Source: Acanthaster planci (lineage: Eukaryota > Echinodermata > Asteroidea > Valvatida > Acanthasteridae). Taken from it: a stretch of 64,000 nucleotides of DNA. The notes under the pieces were generated by a model, which saw only the letters and a list, made by a program, of their open reading frames with translations, was not told the DNA's origin and did no database searches. This document shows, piece by piece, positions 9,420 to 21,577 of the stretch. The translations under genes were made by a program, and so were the position numbers. The number at the start of each line of letters is the position of its first letter. Position 1 is the first letter of the stretch. The stretch is from assembly GCF_001949145.1 (NCBI RefSeq), contig NW_019091417.1, positions 944,713 to 1,008,712 on the forward strand, given 5' to 3'.

Positions 9420-12400
9420 TATCATGACCACTTGCGGCAGTTAAGTTCAAGCATTTCATGGGATCGCATTTTACCAGCTTTTGCACACGCTGCAATACAT
9501 GTACCTCCACAGAAGTGGGTGCACAGTAACCCGTTTCAGTTGCTACTGTACATCTAGTATTATTGAATCTGGAAAAACACATGCAACCTTTAGAGCTGAA
9601 ATTGTTTCGTGCTTGTAAATAAGCTACCAAATACAGGAATCCATGTCAAGACATGTATGTATCCAAACTACTGCCCAAGTTTTGGAAGAGTCCATTGATA
9701 TACGTAGTATCTTATCGCTCAGTCCTTGTATTAGATATGTCTTATATATGAAGGGTCAAGTGACGTAATGTTCAACGACCTTATTTTAAAGATGGCGACT
9801 GTGAGAGTGAGCCTGTGAGATTGAATGGGTGAAGGCAAAAAGACTGGAAAATACCAGAACAACTGAGTGAAATCATTCAATAAATGGCACTAACAAAGCG
9901 GACAGGCTAAGGATCATTTCTGTGTGCCAAAAATAATTGCGTCTACGATTATAAGAGGATGCGCTGAACTTTTTCACTACGCCGACACACAAATTGCATA
10001 TATACGGATGTGTGACTAAAGATGGAGTGGGAGCGAGAGTCCCTGCCACACTAGGGGCTAGGGAACAGGGTGCTAAAAGTAATGAACCCCGTAAACAGCG
10101 CCCTACGTATAACGTTACATCTACCAATGTCTACTCCTTCGTTGATATACACATAGGCCAGTTGTAATGTGGCCCTGTACCGATTCGACTGTTTGTCTTT
10201 TGCCAAACTGGGGTTAGAAATTTGAAGTTTTCTTGATTAATATTGTCAAAATTTACCTACACTAGGCCTATCAGGATTGACTATTGGTTTCTTAAGGTCA
10301 AAATGTTAGTTAGTTTGAGAAAGTGGACTTTGTTTCCTTATTATAGGAACAGGGTGCTAATGGTAATGAACCCCCCCTGTTTACGGGTCTAGTGTAGCCC
10401 TAAATGAAAAGGAATATTTTTCCGACACATCGCCCACTGACGTGACTCGCGTTGTTAGGAAACGTTAGGCCTTGGCCTTATATTATCACCCAAAACATTC
10501 TTTAAAAAACTGAAAATTAAACATTTCGCCATGGAGATCACCAACCTGGTACATTTAGACTTGGCTCTGGTAAATAAGAACCAAATAATCCTGAGGGCTG
10601 AAAGTTCTGTTGATCCATTCTTAATCTTGTGTTAGTTTGCTAATTAGCACTGCACCACATCGTGCATGTACATGTACAGTACATGTCCTTGCGCGCATGC
10701 GGCGCTGGATGGATCTGGAGCGGTGACGTATTGCGTGCACTTAGTCGAGATGGTGCTCGGCCGCACGAACAACTACACGATGAATTTCCATGCCACACGA
10801 TAGCGAATACCAGGCACAAATTACATCATACAACGCACAGTGTTTTGCCAAGAAAAAATACAGAGGGCGCACTTAAAGCGTGCAAAGCCCACATCTCGGC
10901 TAAGAAGGCATGGACAATTTCGTGCCAACAACTCCTTGCCTAGTCTCCTTGTGTTTGTTTTAAAGCTTATCATTTTTCTGCATACCACGGCAAGGAATCA
11001 ACGTACGTGTTGTTCTACTGCATTCCGGTTATATAGCAATATATTTGAATTTTAAAAGCGGCATTCCCGCAAATGATGTCTCATTTAGACTAATATTACT
11101 ATAGTTGACCAGACTCTGATTTGAAGACGCCCTTCCCCAACGGTTACGGTTTTACTCGCTGCTCCTTTATAATTTACGAGTGCAACATTTTGGAATCAAG
11201 ACAAAAGTGAATAAATCAAATATAGCAATAAATCAACATCTTTGGTGACTCACTGTGCACCTTTATTTCAATGCATGACAAGAAAGCCGCTGTACTAATC
11301 TACACAACTACAGTAGTATAGACGCCTTTAAAAGTTTAAGACACCCTAAACTTCAAAATGCAATACTAATTATAAGAATTATGCACTTTGGCCGACACAA
11401 ATAGTAGTTCGTCAAGAAATAGTTAAAATACAAGAGCACACCGTCATCTAATCCTTCGGTAACAAAATCCAAAACCTGAATAAGGAGTGGCTGTGATCTG
11501 AGGAAGTTAAGCCTTGGGAACAAATTTCCTTTGTTAACACCTGCACCTTTTGCTCTGAATAACTTTTCACTAATACCTCTTAACATCCAAGAAATGTATA
11601 GACAAATACATGTAACTCCTTATTTCACCAAACACATGGACTGAAAGAAATGGAGTTATTTATCAACTCATCAACATAAAATTAATGTAGCTTTCCCAGC
11701 ATCATCTGATGCGTTTTCTTGTCAGTTTCTTTGGAAAGGTTAAAACAAACTCTGAATTACACCATTTTCCTTATACAAAAAGCTGGTTTGTCTCCTAGAA
11801 AATATGAATGTTGTCAAACAATTCTCCAATAAGATGAAATGTTCAATGCACTCATACATCAAGTGACTACTTAGCAGGATGTAATCAAGATCTACTTCGG
11901 ATGACTCAGTATCCCAAAGACAAAATCAATGTCTCAGCTCCTCTGAAGAAGGAAATAAATATGTGTTTGGTCGGTCTTGAATGTTCAATCCCCATTCATT
12001 AATACCTTTTGAATCAGGAAGTCAAAAACGTTTACAAACTACAAGTTGCTAACGATTTTGTTGAACAATTTTACTTCATCTTTTAAACCATCCCTCTAGC
12101 AATGTTATGTTATATCCCTGTTGAGAGCAGTCAGAGACAATCTCCTTATACATGTATGAAGAATGGCGAATGCATGATGCCTATTGCATGAGGTGGCACA
12201 CGACGGGTATTTGCCCAATTGGAATGGGTCAACTGTCTTGGGTATTTATGAACTTATTTGTTATTGTCCATGAAGAGCTGTTTTAACTCTTGCGATTGTA
12301 ATATGTTTACAAAAATAAAACCTCAATGGAAGCTAAAAACTGTTTTGAGTTACTCCTCAGGTGGGAATTCACTGTACATGTATATTGGCAAACCAAAAGT

Positions 12401-13941
12401 AAAGAAAAGTTAAATACTAATTAAATATGCAAGTTACTGTGACCTTTTATTCTATTTAATACTATTCAAGATGTGATACTGTTGAATTACAGTGGTCACA
12501 CCATATGCAGCCAACCACTGGTCAAAAACTGTTGCTATGTAGATAACAGGATTATCTCCTTAAATTTTAAATATCACCACTAATGATATTCAAGGCAAAG
12601 CATGCTTAGAAAAAACCAAATGGTATTATGACTCAGACTCGCAGTGAGTAAATGTGAGTTTTGACTACTCATCAAGTCATCTGAGCTGCAGTCAAGCCTA
12701 AGTTGGGGAGAGAAAAAAGAGTAACACTGAATATGAGCAAATGGACCTTTCAAGTCCATGTGAGTCTCAAATTGGCACGATCTCTTTTAATGCATATCGG
12801 GCGAAAACTCATTAGCAATATCTGCATGAAGTGGAACACACCCTATGGTTTTCAAGGTCCACATTCAGACAGATTTTTTATACACAATTTTGTGCTGATA
12901 CTGCCATTACTATTATGGCAACTGGACTCCAGTAAATTAAGAATCCAATTAACATGCAGGTGGGTTGGGAATTATGCAATACATTCTGACAGGTTGTTTC
13001 TGTCCATATTGCTGGATGAAAACCTGTCAAATATCTGATCATCTCCAACTGCAGCTAAGTTAGTTAGTCAGAACATCAGTTGACATTCTGAAGTGTTTAC
13101 ATCTAGAAGAATTATCTATCAGAGAAGTTGCTAGTGCATATGATTGCTTCACTTGTGTTCACATTTGCTGACCTTTGCTTGTATAGATTCCGCATAAAAA
13201 TGCTGCAACTGTTGAAACTGTACATGGCCACACTTGTAACTTGCAGAAATGGCCTTCTTGTCAAAGCCCATTTTCTAGTTTTTTGGACCTTGGAAATTAA
13301 ATATAAGTCATGACTATTTAGAGTCCAGACAACCTGCTGCAAAGCAGCCTCCAATGTTTGGCTCCTAATTGTATATTTAGCAGGTGGAATTTTGTCTTCA
13401 AATGTCAAGTATTTCATAGTATATCCAGATAAAGATGCTGTTGAGAATGAAGGAACCACTGCGGAATATTCCAGTCATAAATAAGGAGAAATCTTTGATT
13501 ATCAAAACGAATTTCAACTCCCTCCACCAACACACCGATTTGAGGACTTTTATAAAGTCTGGATCCCTCCCAAACAAGGATACATGTACCTGTTTATAAA
13601 CTACTAACCATTTCAAGGTTAGTCTGTGACATCTTTGGAGATTTCTGCTGAAATACAAATGAAACAGAAACTACCTCTCCTTTTAAATACTTGGCATCAA
13701 GTTATGAAAAGCCAGAGCACATGTAAACTTTGCTGGTGTCAATGGAACATTTGGAATGCTACAATTGCAAAGCCATACCCATGGCTCTTGGCCTCTTCAG
13801 CCATACAATACTTTCAAATGGTGAGATGTAAACAGAGTGAATGCAACCTGGGTATCTTGAATCAGTGTTACATAACATCACCAAAATGCCTTCAAACAAG
13901 ACTAGTAGAGGTATGACACCACAACACCTGTTTTATATATG
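9420..13941. other. Gene-poor spacer
   Basis: No convincing coding exon was seen. Contents are the 29-bp direct repeats at 10062 and 10346, a short Kozak-type ATG frame at 10531-10635 (see rejected list), and a possible minus-strand poly(A) signal (AATAAA read at 11262-11267, with another at 12446-12451). These signals might serve a long HM13 3' UTR, whose stop codon is at 15015, but nothing here proves that. Confidence 0.45.
10062..10374. repeat. Pair of 29-bp direct repeats
   Basis: GGAACAGGGTGCTAA..GTAATGAACCCC occurs at 10062-10090 and again at 10346-10374 with two mismatches. Both copies lie close to a CACTAG/CTAGTG motif and to a GTAAACAG or CTGTTTAC motif, so the similarity extends beyond the core and is partly inverted. 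They may be ends of a degraded element. Confidence 0.6.
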
Positions 13942-14778
13942 GGTCATTCCATGTCAGACCAATACACTTTTTGACCTTGGGTTTCCAAATTTCGATAGAA
14001 ATTGCTGTGCTTGTAGACATCAATGAATAATAAATACTTGCCAGTTTTAAGCGGAATCCGCCCTTCGATGTGGTCAGAGCAGAGGTCAACAAAAATGGAC
14101 AGTTTCACTTACAAATCCACCCTTTAAGTAAAAGTGACACATAACCCTCTCATTTTTCATCAAATATATGCAAATTTGGTATCAAAACAATTAAAAGAAT
14201 GCTCTTTTCACTGATGTTTTGAAGATTTGGCTGAGAATCAAGGGTCAGGATGACCTTTGATACACATCTGTGACCTTTGACCCCATTTTGAAAATAAAGT
14301 ATCATTTAAAAAAAAAAATTAGACCTAATATTTTTGGAAAGTATGGTTCCTGCTCTAGAAGAATCCGCTTAAACCTTTCCTGGCATATTAAAGTTAAAGA
14401 AATTATAGCAATTTTTCTACAGTTGGTCAGCTTTGAATGTGTCAATTTTGTATAAAGGTAATTCCAGAAATTAGAGGTCTTTTTTTCGTGTCTCCGTCAC
14501 ATCTGACATATGGTTTTGTAAGTTCAGAACATATTTTCTAAGTCCCAAGCATGACGAATGAATGCAAATTACCTTCCAAACAAATAGTTATGGTTTGAAA
14601 TCAATTCCGGGGATATTTCCAAGTCAAATAACACAGGTCAGATGTAACAGGGACACAAAAATGTCACACTTTGGAGCCCCTAGTTTCTGGAATGACCCGT
14701 ATCGTCATAACATAGGAAGTTGTACCCAAGCAATTTGTGCTCTAATGCTAATGCTCATGGGTCTGACGTGGAATGACC
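13942..14778. mobile_element. DNA transposon/MITE with GGTCATTCCAYGTCAGACC termini
   Basis: Terminal inverted repeats of about 19 bp (GGTCATTCCA(T/C)GTCAGACC) bound an 837-bp segment. It is flanked by a perfect 6-bp direct repeat TATATG at 13936-13941 and 14779-14784, taken as the target-site duplication. A second internal inverted pair (TTTAAGCGGA near 14045 and 14366) lies inside. No transposase frame was recognised. A smaller related palindrome is nested within it. Confidence 0.65.
14457..14697. mobile_element. Nested palindromic element, same GGTMATTCCA start
   Basis: Arms beginning GGT(A/C)ATTCCAGAAA(T/C)TAG at 14457 and (inverted) at 14697 are followed by a second matched pair, TGTCTCCGTCACATCTGAC at about 14490-14510 and its diverged complement at about 14638-14660. 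The ends share GGTCATTCC with the host element, so this is either a related element inserted into it or part of a complex subterminal structure. No clear target duplication was seen. Confidence 0.55.
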
Positions 14779-15014
14779 TATATGCAAACAAAGAAGAGAT
14801 CAAGGACCTTTGTTTCCCCTAATTCAATTTTAACTAATAAGAAATGCATGAACATCACAAGCAGGTAAGATGCATCACATGACTATAACACCACACTGAT
14901 AACTTGAAGAGGGCTATATGAAGTTATGGCCAAACTTTTGTTTCTCCTTTTCAGGTTGGTTAGTTCACTTGCTTCGATAGGTCTGTAGTTTACACCCATC
15001 TTACATTCACCAGT

Positions 15015-18000
15015 TTACTTGGATTTCTTTGCCTCTTCTTTACCGGCTGTCTTGTCATTTCCATCCTCCTTTGTTTTTTCCTCCTTGTTGTCCTTGTCAT
15101 CTTTGGCAGGATTATCCTCGTACCTAGACCGACAGACAAGGTTACCATATCAGTTTGGCATGCAGAAATGAAGCCTCTCCCCCACCACAACAAAAAACAC
15201 ACATAGAAAAATCTGCAAAACAGTCCTGAAGGGTCTATTTCAATCAGGTTAGACAAAAGAAATTTAATTAGCAACTTCTAGCAAACTGTCACTGAAACTA
15301 CATGTAAAAGCTGCTTTAAGACACTTCCTTTTCAATATTAAAACAGCAAACATTCTTAAAGCCTCTAAAACTACGCTAGCTTTAACAAATCTTGACAATA
15401 ACTTGCTGAAGGATTCAACCCTTCCTAACAAATTAACCAAGTTCTTACATTTCAATCCTCAAATTATGGGTCTCACAAGTCATCAAATGCTATTTCAAAA
15501 TGCTTCATCTGAGAACAATACAGAAGCAGTGTTTAGAGTGAATTTTCTACTCACGTGAAGAGGTCAATAATCTCTCCTCTAATAAGTGCCACAAAAATTG
15601 GTACCCCAATGCATGCTGGTACTAAGTACAGCAGGGCAGGCTGAGCATGCTTAAAGAAATGCATGATGCCTATGGTTGTCAGGAGTCCTAAGATGTAAGC
15701 CAAGAAACTGGCGGTGAAGTAGGTACGGCTAGTCTTGGCTTTGCTAGTGGGAAAAAGAGAGAGAAAACTTATAGGAATATTAATAAAGAAGCATCTCAAG
15801 ATTGGGACAGTTCCTTTTCCTGTCCGATGTTGAATATAGCATACTCTTTGTGTACAAAAACAGTATTCCCAATGTATATCACAATAGAGGTGACTGTTCC
15901 CAATCAAACATGCAGACATGGGCGAAGATTCTCATTTGGAAAAATTTCATTTTTTTAAAGCTGTTGCCAGTGAAACAGCTGCTCCCTAAAAGCTTCTCGA
16001 TGCATACTGGTTTGTGCCTTGACAATTCATTCTGTATGAATATTTCAATGACTTGAGAGAGATGAGGACAGTAACACGCTGCACTATCTCAGACTCTGAG
16101 CCTTTTTGAAATGAGTGGATTCGGCTTGGACTTCAGTTTAGCTGGCTCCAGTCAGAGTTTGAACATGTGGTTTTGAACACTGCTTCGAAATGGCTAGAAC
16201 CAGCGAAACCAAAGTCTAAGTCCAATCCACTCGTTTTAAAAACGCTCTATGTCAACTTAAGAGATTCTCAGACTTTGTTGAGACTACATGTAAATAAAAA
16301 AATCATTTTAAAAACTGACAGGTTATTACGTTGGCCAAAGCTCCCTTAAAAAAAATCCATACATGTAATTACCTGACATCAAAGCGCAGCAGAAGGGCAA
16401 TAAATATCCCTGGAATGACGATATCTCCCAGGCCTAACATGGCAAAGTTACTGGCATCTAAACCCTTCTCCAGAATATCCTGGGGGAATACCACTGAGGA
16501 ATGACAATTAGATTGCAACTAAAACATTGCCCTGGACCCAACACACTATGCTGAATTTGCCTTGAGGTACATGTAGATGTCACATTGTACATATACTATG
16601 GTTCCTTCAAAGTTTTTTAATTAGCACAAATCATTCTTTCCTTCTTAAATGACATACGATATGTAATGTTCTGGTTGAGTTTGTGTAGAACTCCAGTCTT
16701 TGGGAAAAGTCAAGTATTCTCTAAGTACTTTGTATGGAAAGTCTCCAGGTGTTAACAAATTATCCCAAAGACCAATCTGAGCATAACATAACTACACTGT
16801 GATGAAGCTATAATGCCTTGTGGAGTAGCCCAATGTTTTTCAGACATTCCCTACTTGATACTCACACTTGATAGGTGCTTCAAATGACTTGGCTACAGTC
16901 ACCATAACATTAGTCCCAAACACCCAGAATATATCATAGATGAACAGTCCACCTAACAATATGCAGCCTGTCATGACTGTATTCAGCTGCAAGAATTCCA
17001 CACCGTTCAGTGCAAAGGCTAAGCCAAAGATGTTGTTAGCAACCCAGTGCTGAAAGACAATCAAAAATTATTATTATTTTACTTAATTACCAGAAGTTTA
17101 CACCAGGAAGCAAAGCTCTCTGTTTTACGATTATTACAGTTTGTATTAGTGAATCTGTATCAATCAGAAACTGAGAGTTTCAACCTGTTTTATAATAAAA
17201 TGACAGTATTTCTCCAAGAACCTTTCAACTATTATTCTGCTAAGCCCTTTAGTGCCCTAAGTCTCTACTTAAAGGAGAGTGTTGATGTCTACTTCATTGA
17301 TGTTTTTGATGTCATACCGGAGTTGAGATGCCATACATCCCAAGAAATACCTAAATAACCAGGGCCATCCTCTTATAAGCAAATGAGTGTCCTCCTTGCT
17401 ATAATTTGAGACAAAAATTTCTTTGGTGTCCTTGGTAACCACACCAGTGTGGAAGACACTGGCACACCCAGAAAACAGGAAATTCACTCAGTCCCTACCT
17501 TTTTCAGCAAGTACCAGACACCAAAGCATGTAGCAACACCAAGGCACACCAAATCTTTGTTATCAAACTCATAGTTCATCAGATCTGTGGGAAAAAAGAA
17601 AACAATCATTTCTTAGACTCTTGAAATCTGAGACATGCTAGGCAAAAGATCGAAGGACTACAGAATAAAAATCATACTGACCTTCCTTCTTATCTGACTT
17701 TCCTTTTGTCAAGATGAGGTGGTAGCTTTCGTTGGGAAACACCCCTGGAAGCAACTTCCGCATAAGAGGGCTGATCAACAGATCAAACAAAATGAAGAAC
17801 AACTTCAGTTGAATCATAAGAAAAAAATTCCGCAAACCCTGCAAAGCAATATTTAATTCATTGAATCAGTCACTTATTATTAATTTACACCAAGCCCGCC
17901 CTACAAAACCCAGGTAGCTAGGATAGGATATTACGAACCAGCCACTGCTAATTCACACAGAGTTTGATACCCTATAAAAAATCAACAAGATGCAAAAAGA

Positions 18001-19803
18001 TTGTGCCACTAGATTTTTACACAGTAACAGAGTTTGGAGAAAAAAATACAAAAACAATTATGTAAACTTTAGGAAATGCAATACAATACAGCATTTAAGT
18101 TTATAAATCTTAAAAAACAATGATTAAGACCACAAAACCATGGTTCAAATGATATTAAGTCAATTTTATGTTAATTGTAAATGACAAAAATGTAAAATTT
18201 CCATTAGGTTTTGCCTTTTGTATGGAATCAACAACATCTTTACATGTACACTGTAAATGTACCTCAAGATATGAGCTAAGGCCAGCACTCCTAGAAAGAA
18301 GAAATACACTGTCAAGAGGAGATTGATGTACTCCTTGGAGAATATCTGTAAAATGAGAAGGAACAATGAACATGAAAGGAAGTTGTTGGCAAGTCACTGG
18401 CACAAAATAATGAGAAGGATCCGGGAGGGTTAGTATCATGTCAGGTGAATTCCATAAGCACTGTCCTCTTCCTTCTCTCCACCTGTAGCCTGCCGCAATA
18501 AACCATGAATACTATCGTTACACATACCTGGAAAACAACATAGATTCCAAACAGTGTTGCACTTGCGATGAGGGGGAACATGGCTGCATCCTTCTGTGAC
18601 ATAGTTTCTGGAACTTCTCCATTTTCCTTCAGAAAAAAGGGAGAGGTATACTAAGCATCTGTTAATCTATCGATACATGTACATGTGTATGAAAGTCAAA
18701 ATCTTTTTTAAAAAAAGGCAGTGGATTCTGCATACTGGACCATGAACCTGTCCCTGACGTGTACCAGGATAGCCAGCATGCCAAATGAATGTGGAAAAGA
18801 ATTCCATACATGTAAATGGGTATCACTAATTCTTCCATTTAACATCCTATCAGAAAGCAATAACGTATGTCTTAGACAGGCAAGTTTAGTAGTAGGGAAG
18901 ATATTAGCATGTTCACTTGGTAAACACTTGGAAGTTTTCAGACTAGCATGACTAGTCTCATTGGGTTTGCGCTCGGGATGTCAAGCGATGTCCAGACATA
19001 GAATACTTTTAAAAATAATGCTTGACGGGTTCACAGCAAAATCACCTACACTTCGTATACATGTAATATGCTAAACAAACACTGAAAAATCATAAGGGTA
19101 TGGCCTACATGTACGCGTTACTTGTAGGCTTATATGCAGAGATCACTCATTTTCCCTGCAGAGGTGTATCAGCCATAAGGAAGAAACAACATGTATGGTA
19201 TAGGCCTAGTCACCAGGTCCCTAATTTTGCCACCAATCAACCTATCGTCAAGTCTGATTGGTTTTCACACCGAGTGGCAAAATAAGGGACCTGGCGGTCA
19301 CGCACATTACTTAGAATTTTGCAGACAGTCTCATGAACAGATTATACTGTGCACCAGGCATGAAGACTAGGCTACAGCAGTAAAGGCCATCAACACACAT
19401 GCAACACTGGTCAAAATGATGTCCGTGTACGGAACTCTTTCCGACCTTCGAAAAACGGATGGGAAACACTGATACGATGTTACACTTAACTGTGTTTTGT
19501 TTCAGAATGGTCAGCCTACAAATAGAAAGCGAACATATTGTAGAGCTTTATCATGTTGTTTTTGATAGAGCAGCTGTTCACAATTGCCATGATCGGTGAT
19601 CTTACCTTCTGCTCTTTCTGATATTTTACGGAGCGAAAAGCACCGAAAAAGATGGGCAACAAGGCCATAAGAACCAAACTTCCGTACGCTATGGCCATAC
19701 CCTCGGGAGTTGCAGGAATTTTAGCAGTCACATTGGACGCTGTTTCGTTCAAAGTCGCGTTCACATCGGCACCCACGTTGTTTTCACTAGCTGTGTCCGC
19801 CAT
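15015..19803 (-). CDS. HM13: Signal peptide peptidase (HM13/SPP), complete, 9 exons
   Basis: Intramembrane aspartyl protease of the ER that cleaves leftover signal peptides and some membrane proteins. Exons in gene order: 19606-19803, 18528-18626, 18263-18345, 17682-17770, 17499-17584, 16866-17049, 16373-16493, 15555-15743, 15015-15123. All junctions are GT-AG and in frame, giving about 385 residues (human 377, from memory). The N-terminus has three N-glycosylation sequons (NAT, NET, NVT) and the family segment TPEGMAIAYGSL. Catalytic aspartates lie in GLFIYDIFW (about residue 224) and LGLGDIVIPG (about 270), and the PAL motif in QPALLYLVP (about 322). The lumen-to-tail order, the charged lysine-rich tail and the final KKSK (a KKXX-type ER retrieval signal) match the family. 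The start is the first ATG of exon 1. The downstream gene on the same strand side is unknown; POFUT1 lies upstream. Confidence 0.96.
19212..19297. mobile_element. Short palindromic MITE-like element, copy 2
   Basis: Arms CACCAGGTCCCTAATTTTGCC and (inverted) GGCAAAATAAGGGACCTGG surround about 45 bases, which themselves contain CCAATCA..TGATTGG. The arm core matches the element at 1528-1607. It lies in HM13 intron 1 or its neighbourhood (between exons 1 and 2). Confidence 0.65.
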
Positions 19804-19900
19804 GTTGTTCGTCGGGAGTTTAATTTGGCCTAACTGGTTCTCCGCAAATACGACTGCGCAGTTTAGCAGGACACCGTGTAACGTCGCGTAAGAGCACCAG
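19804..19900 (-). promoter_or_regulatory. Probable HM13 5' UTR / promoter-proximal region
   Basis: The sequence immediately upstream of the HM13 start is locally CpG-rich and contains the palindrome ACTGCGCAGT (19853-19862), which resembles an NRF-1-type half site. No TATA box was seen. The transcription start cannot be placed. Confidence 0.3.
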
Positions 19901-20099
19901 TGGTTATCTGACGTGTATCACGTTGTTTCACGAAATCTATTTGTATTTTTTTGTATGCGTTTCCGCTTATATAGGTACGAAGTGAAAGTGAAATGAAAAT
20001 TCGTAAGAGAGTACTGAGGATATTTTTAAAAGTTGAGAAAATTTCCCCAATCAAAGAAAGTTTAAATAAACCTTCGATAGTGTAGTGTACTCCTCCGTG

Positions 20100-21577
20100 T
20101 GAAGTGTAACTGTAAGTCATGCAGTGGACTAGGGCCGATGGCCGATCTTGCAGGGGGCCAAGCTGGGCCATATGGCACCCCCCGTTTTTTAATTAGAGAA
20201 GAAAAACGTCAATTTAGGGGGGGGGGGGCTGCGCGCCCCTCCCCTTCCCCAAAAGTAAGTCTACCCCTCCCCACCAAAATTTGGTATTGGATCCACCCTT
20301 CTGCTGTGCCATGATCGACTATTTTAACTTGAGAGGGAGCGGGGCGGGGGCGCACGGCATAAACGATCAGGTGCGCCCTCACATGGAGATGATCTCTTAA
20401 TGTCTCGGAAATTCTGATCACTGTCCCGCTTTATCTCAGTAGGCCTAATTCGTTATCTTACTTAAAGCTGTACTTATTGGCGACACCAGACGATTTAATA
20501 GTTATTGTTGGAAAAATCATGGCACACTTCCACGCGGTGGGCCTTCAAATAAGACAAGTGCTTTTTTTAACAACGGGGACTTGCCCAAAATTCATGATGA
20601 TGAAATACTCTGGACTGTTGGAACTATTTTCCTCACTTTTATTACAAACAGTACTTTATTGTTACAGTACTTTAATGAATATATGGACAAAAGGAGATCT
20701 CAAAATTGGTCCGACTTCAGAATTTGTGTTAAACTTGTGTTACTGTAAATAAGTGGAACTATTTATTACCGATTTTGGACGGGAGCACTTCTTCCACGAG
20801 GTCACCTAAACCCTGCAATCCTTTAAAAAAACTCTAAATTTCAAAGGACTGCGTAGAAATAGTCAGTGTTCCTTTTGTTAGATACTGTCACAAACGACTT
20901 TGGCGGCGCTCTGCATATTTTGTCAATCCAATTCATGTGTATCTATGCGTCTGACACCAAAGTTGCTTAGGATCGAAAGACATTGGCTGGAGCGGGACAG
21001 GATATCGCCTGAATAAATTTCTTTGACCTCTGTTTCGATTTGCTGTTTGTCTCTTACTAAAACAATTTTTGGCTACCTTCCGGATCCCTACAATGAACAT
21101 CTGTCATCGAGTACTCTCGGTCTGGTTTTTGATGAGCTTATCCGCGTTTTCAGTGAGACAGCGCACATCGCTTTCATATCAAGAACCAAACTATGCATGG
21201 TTGTACATGTATTTACATTTTCGTTTTTATGAAGTTCAGACTCTACAGCGTATTTTGTTTTAGTTTATCGACTCTTGACAGCAAAGTGGGACATGGTACG
21301 CCTGGGTCCATAAAAAGAAGAGATTGTGTGACCTTAACCTTACAAAAATATTCATACAAAAAAGTTAACTTTTGCACTTTAAAGTATCAAAAATTAAAAA
21401 CAGAAAAATGGCACGTAGTTGTCTATAAAGTTAACACGGTAATGTATGAAAAATTGTCGACCATTGTGCCATTGGTTTGCTGCTAACTTATAGTTGCTAT
21501 TCCATCCTGAAACGAGCCGACATGTGTTGCTTTAGCAATAATGAACCGGCGACAGTGGCGGCGGAATGACTCTGTTT
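20100..21577. other. Spacer between HM13 and POFUT1, including probable POFUT1 3' UTR
   Basis: Contains a G12 run (20217-20228) beside C-rich blocks, looking like a diverged repeat fragment. Minus-strand AATAAA signals are read at 20762-20767, 20655-20660 and 20638-20643, 0.8-0.95 kb after the POFUT1 stop. These are candidate polyadenylation sites. No further exons were found. Confidence 0.45.

Noticed and set aside
10531-10635. 34-codon frame with a good Kozak start (MEITNLVHLDLALVNK)
   Set aside because: Short, leucine-rich by chance, and no supporting downstream exon.
11353-11586. Minus-strand 77-codon frame before a poly(A) signal at 11262
   Set aside because: No family resemblance and no splice sites; more likely untranslated or spacer sequence.
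17771-17838. Upstream extension of HM13 exon 4 (GLRNFFLMIQLKLFF..)
   Set aside because: The frame is open, but the acceptor at 17771 (ttgatcag before CCCTC) joins exon 3 as ILSPLMRK, matching the family ILALSHTISPFMNK spacing. The extension has no counterpart.
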